Assembly: GCA_030641085.1 (NCBI GenBank)
Contig: DAOWIC010000082.1
Span: forward strand, 1-10,667
Origin: Calditrichota bacterium
GTDB taxonomy: Bacteria; Zixibacteria; MSB-5A5; GN15; FEB-12
Direction: 5' to 3'
DNA: 10,667 nt
Shown: positions 1 to 6,385 of the stretch, piece by piece
Numbering within the stretch: position 1 is the first letter of the stretch
Layout of the letters: every line of letters starts with the position of its first letter
Notes under the pieces: model-generated
What the model saw: the letters and a program-made list of their open reading frames with translations, nothing else
What the model was told of the DNA's origin: nothing
The model's database searches: none
Program-made: the position numbers and the translations under genes

Positions 1-27
1 ATATCCAACTTAAAACGGATTCAAGTC

Positions 28-729
28 ATGCGAACAATTCTATTGGTTGAAGATGATCCCAATCTGGCCGACGGCCTGTTGATGAATCTCGAGGCGGAAG
101 GTTACCAGATGATTCATGTCGATCACGGCAATATAGTGATGCCGGAGTTCACCAAAGGAAACATCGATTTGATCCTGATGGATATCATGCTGCCCGGCAC
201 CGACGGCCTGACACTCTGCCGCCAGATTCGTAACACCGGCGCGACAATCCCGATCCTGTTTATCACGGCCCGGGACCAGACCGATGAGAAGGTCGAGGGG
301 TTGTTGGCCGGGGGCGATGATTATATCACCAAGCCGTTCCAAGTAGCCGAGCTGCTGGCTCGTATCCAGGGCATTTTCCGCCGTCAGTCATGGCTGGCCT
401 CCACCGCCGAGGTAGAGGATGCCTACGAGTTTGACGGCCGCAATGTCAATTTCAAGACGTTCGAGGCGAAGGGTCCCGGGGGTAGTTTTGTGCTGACCCG
501 GAAAGAGTGCATGGTCATCAAGTACCTGACAGAGCGCACCGGGGAGGTGGTCAGCCGGGATCAACTACTCGACGCAGTCTGGGGTTATCACATCTACCCA
601 ACCACGCGCACGATCGATAATTTTATCCTTAAGCTGCGCAAGATATTCGAGGATGATCCGAGAAATCCGCGCTATATAGAGACGATTCGGGGAGTCGGAT
701 ATCGTTTCAGTCGGCCCAAGAGTAGCTGA
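28..729 (+). CDS. OmpR/PhoB-family two-component response regulator
   Basis: This is a DNA-binding response regulator of 233 residues, the usual length for the OmpR/PhoB class. Residues 2-116 form a receiver domain with the acidic pair D9/D10, the probable phospho-acceptor D52 (in LMDIMLPGTDG), T80 and the conserved K102 in TKPF. Residues about 125-231 form a winged-helix effector domain with LTRKE, the recognition-helix region TTRTIDNFILKLRKIFEDD and the terminal RGVGYRF strand. By family knowledge it is phosphorylated by a sensor histidine kinase and then binds promoter DNA as a dimer. No kinase gene is present in the window; one could lie upstream, outside it. The reading frame is open back to base 1, so the start at the ATG is chosen because it begins exactly at the canonical receiver strand (RTILLVEDD). 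The ribosome binding site is weak. Family certain; target genes and signal unknown. Confidence 0.95.
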   Translation: MRTILLVEDDPNLADGLLMNLEAEGYQMIHVDHGNIVMPEFTKGNIDLILMDIMLPGTDGLTLCRQIRNTGATIPILFITARDQTDEKVEGLLAGGDDYITKPFQVAELLARIQGIFRRQSWLASTAEVEDAYEFDGRNVNFKTFEAKGPGGSFVLTRKECMVIKYLTERTGEVVSRDQLLDAVWGYHIYPTTRTIDNFILKLRKIFEDDPRNPRYIETIRGVGYRFSRPKSS

Positions 730-755
730 CCGACCACCGCCAAGGGCCAACTCTA

Positions 756-775
756 TGTCAATCAGGCGATTGACA
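756..775. repeat. Perfect inverted repeat (8-bp arms, 4-base loop)
   Basis: TGTCAATC at 756-763 is followed by the loop AGGC and then the exact complement GATTGACA at 768-775. It lies 27 bases after the response regulator stop and about 24 bases before the -35 box of the pth promoter. No T-run follows on the + strand, so it is not a typical intrinsic terminator. It could be a weak transcription end, an RNA end stabiliser, or a binding site for a dimeric regulator. The symmetry is seen; the role is inference. Confidence 0.5.
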
Positions 776-798
776 GGGCAGAAAGACGCCGATTAGCC

Positions 799-826
799 TT
801 GACAAAAAATATCCATATGTTATACT
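799..826 (+). promoter_or_regulatory. Sigma70-like promoter driving pth and the ribosomal gene series
   Basis: A perfect -35 box TTGACA (799-804) is separated by 16 bases from TATACT (821-826), one base from the consensus -10 box. Transcription would start near 833, giving a leader of about 24 bases before the pth ATG at 857. It is the best promoter match I see in the + strand block and probably drives pth, rpsF, rpsR and the genes after them. Confidence 0.75.
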
Positions 827-856
827 TATCGCCAGTCTGAAAGAAAGCGCCGGGTA

Positions 857-1429
857 ATGTATTTGGTTATTCTTGGTTTGGGAAATATCGGACGGCGCTA
901 CGAACAGAGCCGGCACAATCTCGGTTTTATGGTTATTCGCTCTATCCTGGAGCGCGAAAAGCTGAGCTTCGAACCGGCTGAGGACGAGTATGACTGGGCG
1001 GTAAAAAAGACCGGATCGTATGAAACGGTCTTCGCAATGCCGAGAACGTTTATGAATCGCTCCGGGATTGCCGCCGATGCTCTTTTACAAAGGTTAAACT
1101 TCGATCCTTCTCAAATGCTGGTTGTGGTTGATGATTTCAACCTGCCGCTGGGAAGGATACGGATAAGAAAGTCCGGCTCCGACGGCGGCCATAACGGGCT
1201 GGCGTCGATTATCGAGACACTCGAGACCGACGATTTCCCGCGCCTGCGTTTGGGAATCGGCCCGGTACCCGATAACGTAGGTAGTGTCGATTTCGTGCTG
1301 GACGATTTCGAGCAAGAGGAGATAGAACCGACTCATAAGATGATTACCGCCGCAACCGGGGCAGTCATGTTCCTGCTGGAACACGGCCTCGACCGGGCGA
1401 TGACAGAATATAATATTAACCCTGCTTAG
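857..1429 (+). CDS. pth: Peptidyl-tRNA hydrolase
   Basis: This enzyme releases tRNA from peptidyl-tRNAs that drop off stalled ribosomes, recycling tRNA in the cytoplasm. The 190-residue protein is the normal bacterial Pth length. It carries the active-site histidine H20 in SRHNLGF, the substrate-binding N10 and N67 (in TFMNRSG), the catalytic-network D93 in VVVDDFNLP, and the GGHNGL motif with N113. One nearly invariant position differs: the usual GNPG loop reads GNIG, with Ile at 11. The start is fixed by alignment of the first strand; the ribosome binding site is weak, but a strong promoter lies just upstream. The gene is first in the series leading into rpsF, an arrangement known from many bacteria. 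In some of them rplY precedes pth; here no rplY is present. Confidence 0.97.
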   Translation: MYLVILGLGNIGRRYEQSRHNLGFMVIRSILEREKLSFEPAEDEYDWAVKKTGSYETVFAMPRTFMNRSGIAADALLQRLNFDPSQMLVVVDDFNLPLGRIRIRKSGSDGGHNGLASIIETLETDDFPRLRLGIGPVPDNVGSVDFVLDDFEQEEIEPTHKMITAATGAVMFLLEHGLDRAMTEYNINPA

Positions 1430-1457
1430 CCGGCATTTAACACATCCCTGGCTAAGC
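1424..1457 (+). promoter_or_regulatory. Hairpin spanning the pth stop codon, in the rpsF leader
   Basis: GCTTAGCC (1424-1431) pairs perfectly with GGCTAAGC (1450-1457), an 8-bp stem with an 18-base loop that includes the pth stop codon in its left arm. No U-run follows directly, so an efficient intrinsic terminator is unlikely. It sits 41 bases upstream of the rpsF start. In several bacteria the S6:S18 complex represses its own mRNA through a leader structure, so this is a candidate region for such control. I could not match it to the published motif, and it may only be an attenuator or mRNA processing hairpin. Confidence 0.4.
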
Positions 1458-1498
1458 CGTTTGTGAACCTTTAACAACGTCCACAGGGAGGATTCCTG

Positions 1499-2188
1499 AT
1501 GCGCGTTTACGAAACAACCTTTATCATTAACCCTCAAACCGACGACGCCACCATCGACCGCCAGGTCAAGGATGTCGCCGACATCATCACCACCACCAAC
1601 GGTAGAATCATGCACACCGACCATATGGGCACCCGCCGCATGGCCTATGCCATCAACGGTCTGACTCAGGGTTACTATGCCAGTTTCATATTTGAGGCGC
1701 CCACCGAGGTCCTGCCGAAAATGGAACGCCATTTCAAGCTCAACGAGCAGTACCTTCGGCATCTGACGGTAGTGTATGAAGGCGATGTGGTAGATGGTGT
1801 GGTTCAGCCGCCGGTCGACATCTTCACCCGCCGTGAGCCGGGTCGCGATCGGGGCCGTCACGATTCCCGTCCTGCGTCCGGCGAGAGAGCCGATCGTGGT
1901 CCGGTTGAAAAAGCTCCGGTGGCTGAAGAGGCTCCGGCTCCGGCTAAAAAAGCTCCGGTGGCTGAAGAAACTCCGGCTCCGACTGAAAAAGCTCCGGTGG
2001 CTGAAGAAACTCCGGCTCCGACTGAAAAAGCTCCGGTGGCTGAAGAAACTCCGGCTCCGGCGCCCGTTGAAACGGCTGCTGCGGAAGAGGCCGCGACGGT
2101 CGTGGAAGCGCCCGCTAAGGTCGAAGAGCCTGTTCCGGCGGAAGAGTCGCAGAGTGAGACTCGGGTCGATGAGGAAGAGGAACTGTAG
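1499..2188 (+). CDS. rpsF: 30S ribosomal protein S6 with long repetitive acidic C-terminal tail
   Basis: S6 binds 16S rRNA in the platform of the small subunit as a heterodimer with S18, encoded next door. Residues 1-97 are a complete S6 fold: RVYETTFIINP at the start, GTRRMAYAI around 44-52, GYYASFIFEA at 58-67, and LNEQYLRHLTVVY at 81-93. Residues about 98-229 are an extension roughly doubling the usual length of 95-135 residues. It starts with a basic, Arg-rich linker (110-134), continues with four 13-residue repeats of the type EKAPVAEETPAPT (137-188), and ends in an acidic stretch finishing DEEEEL. The tail looks disordered. The start has a strong GGGAGGA ribosome binding site 7 bases upstream. 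No ssb gene lies between rpsF and rpsR. Function of the core is certain; the role of the tail is unknown. Confidence 0.96.
   Translation: MRVYETTFIINPQTDDATIDRQVKDVADIITTTNGRIMHTDHMGTRRMAYAINGLTQGYYASFIFEAPTEVLPKMERHFKLNEQYLRHLTVVYEGDVVDGVVQPPVDIFTRREPGRDRGRHDSRPASGERADRGPVEKAPVAEEAPAPAKKAPVAEETPAPTEKAPVAEETPAPTEKAPVAEETPAPAPVETAAAEEAATVVEAPAKVEEPVPAEESQSETRVDEEEEL
1907..2062 (+). repeat. Four in-frame 39-bp tandem repeats inside rpsF
   Basis: Four head-to-tail 39-bp units (1907-1945, 1946-1984, 1985-2023, 2024-2062) each encode 13 residues of the pattern EKAPVAEETPAPT. Units 2, 3 and 4 are identical except at their edges (first base, or last codon); unit 1 also differs by reading GAGGCT in place of GAAACT. 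The near identity at DNA level, including synonymous positions, suggests recent duplication by slippage or unequal recombination. Copy number could vary between strains without breaking the frame. Confidence 0.95.
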
Positions 2189-2218
2189 ACAGGCCTGTAT
2201 GAGCTATGAAAGGCTGTC
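2188..2218 (+). promoter_or_regulatory. Hairpin with a bulged G between rpsF and rpsR
   Basis: The segment GACAGGCCT (2188-2196) pairs with AGGCTGTC (2211-2218), with G2193 bulged out and a 14-base loop. The left arm begins on the last base of the rpsF stop codon. The same arm contains a 10-bp perfect palindrome, ACAGGCCTGT (2189-2198), so an alternative pairing exists. No U-run follows. It may pace translation or RNA decay between rpsF and rpsR; function is inference. Confidence 0.35.
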
Positions 2219-2256
2219 GTTGATTAAGATAACCTGTAAATGATGGGATAAAGGCA

Positions 2257-2487
2257 ATGGCATTCATAAAAGGAAGAAGAAAGATTTGCCGGTTTTGTGA
2301 AAACAAAATAGAGTATATCAACTACAAAGACGAGCGGATTTTGAGACGCTTCACCAACGAGCGTGGCAAGATCATCCCCCGACGTGTATCCGGCAACTGT
2401 GCCATGCATCAAAGGAAGCTGACCCGGGCGATCAAGCGGGGACGGATTCTCGCGATTCTGGCGTTTGAGAGTGAGTCATACCGTTAA
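2257..2487 (+). CDS. rpsR: 30S ribosomal protein S18 (cysteine-containing, zinc-type)
   Basis: S18 pairs with S6 on the platform of the 30S subunit. The 76 residues cover the whole family, with FIKGRRKICRFC at the start, LRRFTNERGKIIPRR in the middle and the diagnostic HQRKLTRAIKRGR helix. C11 and C14 (CRFC) together with C48 and H51 (CAMH) form a likely zinc site, the so-called C+ form known among ribosomal proteins; many bacteria carry a C- paralogue that lacks these residues. The start codon has only a weak AAAGG site. The 3' end overlaps the start region of the next gene by up to 23 bases, suggesting translational coupling. Confidence 0.97.
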   Translation: MAFIKGRRKICRFCENKIEYINYKDERILRRFTNERGKIIPRRVSGNCAMHQRKLTRAIKRGRILAILAFESESYR

Positions 2488-3505
2488 CAAAATATCCGAC
2501 GGTGTCATTTCCGGCGCGGAGGCAACCCGCTCGAAGAACCTGTCGCCCTATCTGACGGTCATAGCTATGTTCGTCTATTCGGTGATAGCCTCGGCGGGGG
2601 TGACCTGGCTGGCCGGATCGGGATCGGTGATAGTGGTAAGCGCGATGGCATACTTTCTGACAATATACCTGTACTACGGCGTAGCCCACATGGCCTATCT
2701 GCGCAAGACCTGGCTGTTGTGGGTCGGCGGCGGGCTGGCGATGCTGGTCGGGTATCTCCTGTCAGGCATCACCGGCGGATGGACGCTGATAACCGGCTGG
2801 AGTGCGATACTGGTTTCTGCGGCCCTGGTTGGCCGTTTGACTCAGGCCGGTCGGCGCCAGCAGCGTGTCTATCTCTACGGCCTGGTGGCGGTGATTGTCT
2901 TTAGTATCCTTCAGTTCGCGCCGTTGTGGCAGGATTTGATGTTTGCCGCTTCGGAGAGCGTGGAGACGATGCTTACCGAAGCCCAACAGAGTCTGCTGAC
3001 ACTTGGCTACGGCGCCGATGCGGTGCGGGCCAATGTCGATCGTACCCGGACTATGATGAACGGGTTGATCAGGCTGCTGCCGGCCGTGACTGTGCTGAGC
3101 GTGATGATGCAGTTCAGCATCGGCTACCTCATATTTACCCACCTGACCGGTAAGAAGGATCAGACTGTCAAGCGTGTCGCGCCGTTCGTGTTCTGGAAAG
3201 TGCCGTTCGCGGTAACCCCGGTTCTGATCGCGGCGATTGTGATGCGATTATTCGGCGGCGCCGCTATGGTGCTGGCGGCCGATAATATTCTGCTCATTCT
3301 CTCCGTATACTATTCAGTAGCCGGGTTGGCGCTCATGGAATTCTTTCTGCGGAAGTTCAACTTCTCCAGATTGATGAAAGTACTGTTTTACATAATGATG
3401 TTTTTTTCCCAGATGATCGGATTCTTCGTGGCGGCGCTGTTGGGCTTTATCGACAGTTTCGCCGACTGGCGCAAGACCGGCCGACTGGGTATTGCCGAAG
3501 AATAA
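2465..3505 (+). CDS. DUF2232 (YybS-like) multi-spanning membrane protein
   Basis: This is a polytopic inner-membrane protein of about 346 residues with roughly eight hydrophobic segments, near 30-48, 55-77, 83-103, 105-123, 136-154, 201-224, 244-292 (two) and 304-329. A soluble loop at about 155-198 carries charged residues and lies between the two membrane halves. The position between rpsR and rplI and the C-terminal FFVAALLGFIDSFADWR are typical of the DUF2232/YybS family, which is commonly found here. The biochemical role is not established; a transporter-like fold has been suggested only from hydropathy. The start is uncertain: TTG at 2465 or GTG at 2471, both inside rpsR, with no clear ribosome binding site. 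Confidence 0.85.
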   Translation: MRVSHTVNKISDGVISGAEATRSKNLSPYLTVIAMFVYSVIASAGVTWLAGSGSVIVVSAMAYFLTIYLYYGVAHMAYLRKTWLLWVGGGLAMLVGYLLSGITGGWTLITGWSAILVSAALVGRLTQAGRRQQRVYLYGLVAVIVFSILQFAPLWQDLMFAASESVETMLTEAQQSLLTLGYGADAVRANVDRTRTMMNGLIRLLPAVTVLSVMMQFSIGYLIFTHLTGKKDQTVKRVAPFVFWKVPFAVTPVLIAAIVMRLFGGAAMVLAADNILLILSVYYSVAGLALMEFFLRKFNFSRLMKVLFYIMMFFSQMIGFFVAALLGFIDSFADWRKTGRLGIAEE

Positions 3506-3537
3506 AAAAGTTGCTTGTATATGCGAAAGGGACTAAG

Positions 3538-3984
3538 ATGAAAGTAATCTTGCGAGAAGATGTAGCGGACCTGGGTAGTACCGGGCAGACCGTAGAGGTC
3601 AAAGACGGGTACGGTCGCAATTACCTTCTGCCGCGCAATCTGGCGATACGTGCCACCAGGGCCAACCTGAAAGCTATCGGTGAGATCGAGAAGCAGAAAC
3701 AGACCAGAGACCGTAAGCGTCGCCGCGAAGCGGACGTAGTCAAAGACAGAATCGAAAAACTCTCGCTGTCGATTGAGGTCCTGGTTGGTGAAGACGACAA
3801 GCTGTTCGGCTCCGTGACCAACGGCGACATAGCCGAACTGTTGAAGAAGGAAGGTGTTATTGTCGACAAGCGCGCTATCGAACTGGAAAGCCCCATCAAG
3901 GTGCTCGGCATCTACACCGTGCCGGTAGCCGTAGACAAAGATGTTGCCGCTAACCTGAAACTATGGGTAATAAAGAAGTCCTGA
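3538..3984 (+). CDS. rplI: 50S ribosomal protein L9
   Basis: L9 binds 23S rRNA near the base of the L1 stalk and spans between neighbouring ribosomes, helping frame maintenance. The protein has 148 residues, the standard length. The N-terminal domain shows MKVILREDVADLG and then the family signature VEVKDGYGRNYLLPRNLA (19-36). A long charged connecting helix (about 42-75) leads to the C-terminal rRNA-binding domain with KLFGSVTNGDIAELL (88-102). The ATG at 3538 is chosen because it matches the invariant L9 N-terminus and has GAAAGGG 7 bases upstream; a TTG nine codons earlier would add residues foreign to the family. The next gene follows after 4 bases. Confidence 0.98.
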   Translation: MKVILREDVADLGSTGQTVEVKDGYGRNYLLPRNLAIRATRANLKAIGEIEKQKQTRDRKRRREADVVKDRIEKLSLSIEVLVGEDDKLFGSVTNGDIAELLKKEGVIVDKRAIELESPIKVLGIYTVPVAVDKDVAANLKLWVIKKS

Positions 3985-3988
3985 TATT

Positions 3989-4486
3989 ATGAAAACGGTC
4001 GAGGCAAAAGTGGACGGACTGGCGTTGGATATGACGACCAATTCCCCGGTTGTCATATTGTCCCCGCCAGGAATGAACAAGGTTCTTCCGATTTGGATCG
4101 GTCATGCCGAAGCCTGGGGGATAGCGATGGAGTTGTCGGGCGTGAAATCCAAGCGACCGATGACTTATGATCTGCTCAAGGCGGTGATCGAGACGCTCAA
4201 GGCCAAAGTCGAGCAGGTCGTGATTACCGAGCTTAAGGAACAGACCTTCTACGCGCGCATCTTTCTGGTCGCAGACGGGCAGAATTACGAACTGGATGCG
4301 AGGCCGTCGGACTCAATCGCCCTGGCGTTGAAAGTCGGCGCCCGGATATTTGTCAATGAAGAGCTGTTCCATCTTGAGCCGGATAAGTCGGACTCGGCGA
4401 CCAGTATGCCGCCCACCGACCCCGAATCGCTCAGGGAGAGGCTGAGAAGGATAAACCCGGAAGACTTTGGGAAGTATTCGCTGTAG
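3989..4486 (+). CDS. Bifunctional nuclease family protein (DUF151/BFN)
   Basis: The 165-residue protein carries the DUF151 core: LDMTTNSPVVIL (13-24), LPIWIGHAEAWGIAMEL (33-49), RPMTYDLL (56-63), and the strongest signature ARPSDSIALALK (104-115). Plant and bacterial members were described as having both RNase and DNase activity and affecting defence or DNA-damage responses; most bacterial members, including this one, have not been tested. A short acidic and Pro-rich tail (131-150) precedes a C-terminal helix with RRINPEDFGKYSL, which looks like the UVR-like extension seen in some members but is too short to call. It lies 4 bases after rplI, and its stop codon directly abuts the next ATG, so it is almost surely co-translated with its neighbours. 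Confidence 0.92.
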   Translation: MKTVEAKVDGLALDMTTNSPVVILSPPGMNKVLPIWIGHAEAWGIAMELSGVKSKRPMTYDLLKAVIETLKAKVEQVVITELKEQTFYARIFLVADGQNYELDARPSDSIALALKVGARIFVNEELFHLEPDKSDSATSMPPTDPESLRERLRRINPEDFGKYSL

Positions 4487-6292
4487 ATGTCGGCATCCAT
4501 ACTGAAGACAATCACGTTGGTGTTGCTGGTGGTGATGATCGCCGGCCTGTCGTGGGCCGACAGTCTCGACGATGATCCCCAGGCGGTCTCACTGTACGCG
4601 AAAGGCAAGCGTTTGCTTCGCGCGGGTGACTGGTACGGCGCAGTACGTCTCTTCGAGGAGTTGGAGGCGCGCTTTCCCAATTCGAAAAACCTCGATCTGT
4701 TTCTATTTAATCGAGCCAAGGCCAGGTATCATCTCGCTGATTACGCCGATGCCCGGGCCGGGTTCGGATATTTCGTCAGCCGCTATCCGAACTCAACCCT
4801 TGTCGCGCACGCCTGGTTTTTTCTGGGCAACGCCCGGTACCTCGGCTCCGATATCAGTCTCGCCACCCGGGCCTGGCTGAAGGCGTATGCCCTCAGTCGC
4901 GACGATCAACTTGATCGCCTGATCACATCATCGCTGATCGAGAGTTTCCGAAACGCAGCCTCCATCAACTTGGGTCAGTCCGACTTTGAAGGTATCGGTG
5001 AGGCGAAGAAATGCCGCCTGGTGAGAAAGCTGGCGGAGATTCTTCTCGAACGAGGCGATTTTAACCGGGCCGGCGCGCTGCTTGGTATCTGCGGCGAAGA
5101 ATTGAATCTTTCCGATGAGCAGAGCACGCGTTTCCAGACCGCAAAGCAGCGGCTCGAAATCGCGCTGCTGCTGCCGCTGAGCGGAGAGATGCATACTTAC
5201 GGTCAGGAAATTTTCAACGGGGCGACTATCGCCGCCGAATTCTACCGCCAGCGTACCGGACGCGAAGTAAAGCTGGTGCCGTATGATTCCAAAGGCGATC
5301 CGGTCGAGGCGGCCCGGATAGCCGGTGAGATATCGCGTTCACTCGATACCGACGCTCTTGTCGGCCCGCTTACCAGCGATGAAGCTGCCGTGGTTTCGGC
5401 GGCACTGGGCTGCGCTACGTTGCCCATGATCGCCCCGGCGGCCACCCAGGCGGGCTTGACCCTGCTGTCGCCCACGTCGTTTCAGTTGGCGCCGAATATC
5501 GAGCTGGAAGGAATCACGCTGGCCGACTACGCCATCGACGAAGTGCGGGCGGACTCGGTGGCGATCATTACATCCACCGCTACCGACGATCTGCGCATGG
5601 CTCGTGCCTTCGCCGATCGTTTTGAGAGCCGGAACGGCACGGTACTGGCGATTGAGTACTACCGCTCGCGCGACAAAGATTTCGGCCCGTACATTCGCGA
5701 TATCAAGGCGATCCTTTTAGGTCAACCGGGCGACTCGACTTATTATATCAGCGCCGATGGTGACACGCTTGATCTCGATGTCATCCCGGCCAACATCGAC
5801 TGCCTCTTTATCCCTGGTTCACCGAATCAATTGCGGCAGTTGCTGCCCCAGGTTCATTTCTACAACCTGAACGGATTTTATCTCGGGTCGGACGGCTGGG
5901 GTGATGATGTCGTGTATAAACTGGGTGACGATGTTACCAAGCGGGCGGTCTTCAGTTCGCCGTTCTTGGGCGGTCGAAACTCGCAGATTTATCTGGAATT
6001 TGCCACCGCCTTTGACGCCCGTTTCGGCAGCCAGCCGCAACGACTGGCATCGCTGGGTTTTGACGCTGTCAACCTGATCACCGGGGCGGTTGCCACCGGA
6101 GGTATCTCTCGCGACCGGATCATCGAGCGGCTGAGGTCAGTCGATGGCTACGACGGCGCCTCGGGGCGGATTGTCTTTGGTGACAACCGCGAGAATATCG
6201 AAATGCCGCTCTACCGAATCGAATCCCGTCAGGCCGTGCGACTCGACGCCGAGACCGAGCGGGAGGTCGAGGCAGAAGGCGGCATAGAGTAG
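4487..6292 (+). CDS. Secreted TPR plus periplasmic-binding-fold (LivK/LpoA-like) protein
   Basis: This 601-residue exported protein begins with a signal peptide (hydrophobic 10-20, likely cut after SWA at residue 24; no lipobox cysteine). Residues about 31-220 are helical repeats of TPR type, for example SLYAKGKRLLRAGDWYGAV at 35-53 and the NARYLGSDISLATRAWLKAY unit at 115-134. From residue 224, IALLLPLSGEMHTYGQEIFNGA opens a type I periplasmic-binding fold like that of branched-chain amino acid receptors; GPLTSDEAAVV and MIAPAAT follow in the expected order. TPR joined to this fold is the layout of LpoA, the outer-membrane lipoprotein that activates PBP1A in gammaproteobacteria; the resemblance is architectural. 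It could instead bind a ligand for an uptake system, but no permease or ATPase gene is nearby. The start ATG touches the preceding stop (TAGATG). Confidence 0.85.
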   Translation: MSASILKTITLVLLVVMIAGLSWADSLDDDPQAVSLYAKGKRLLRAGDWYGAVRLFEELEARFPNSKNLDLFLFNRAKARYHLADYADARAGFGYFVSRYPNSTLVAHAWFFLGNARYLGSDISLATRAWLKAYALSRDDQLDRLITSSLIESFRNAASINLGQSDFEGIGEAKKCRLVRKLAEILLERGDFNRAGALLGICGEELNLSDEQSTRFQTAKQRLEIALLLPLSGEMHTYGQEIFNGATIAAEFYRQRTGREVKLVPYDSKGDPVEAARIAGEISRSLDTDALVGPLTSDEAAVVSAALGCATLPMIAPAATQAGLTLLSPTSFQLAPNIELEGITLADYAIDEVRADSVAIITSTATDDLRMARAFADRFESRNGTVLAIEYYRSRDKDFGPYIRDIKAILLGQPGDSTYYISADGDTLDLDVIPANIDCLFIPGSPNQLRQLLPQVHFYNLNGFYLGSDGWGDDVVYKLGDDVTKRAVFSSPFLGGRNSQIYLEFATAFDARFGSQPQRLASLGFDAVNLITGAVATGGISRDRIIERLRSVDGYDGASGRIVFGDNRENIEMPLYRIESRQAVRLDAETEREVEAEGGIE

Positions 6293-6385
6293 GCCTGACG
6301 TGATTTTCACTTTCAGTATGACTTGTGGCCGGTAGTTGATGAGTCGGAAAACTGGATGCGTATATTTTAGAGAAAGGTAATTGAT

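Noticed and set aside
1094..1861. A 255-codon frame on the - strand opposite pth and rpsF.
   Set aside because: It spans two well-supported + strand genes and the gap between them, and shows no family features.
1794..2243. A Leu/Lys/Arg-rich 149-codon frame overlapping the rpsF tail.
   Set aside because: Its regular LKKLRWLKKLRLR pattern is simply the 39-bp repeat read in another frame.
3511..3537. Upstream TTG start for rplI.
   Set aside because: The added nine residues do not belong to L9, and the ATG at 3538 has a proper ribosome binding site and the invariant N-terminus.
6336..6366. Possible promoter before the 70-residue protein gene (TTGATG, then TATATT).
   Set aside because: The spacing of 19 bases and the weak -35 box make it too poor to list as a feature; read-through from upstream is equally likely.
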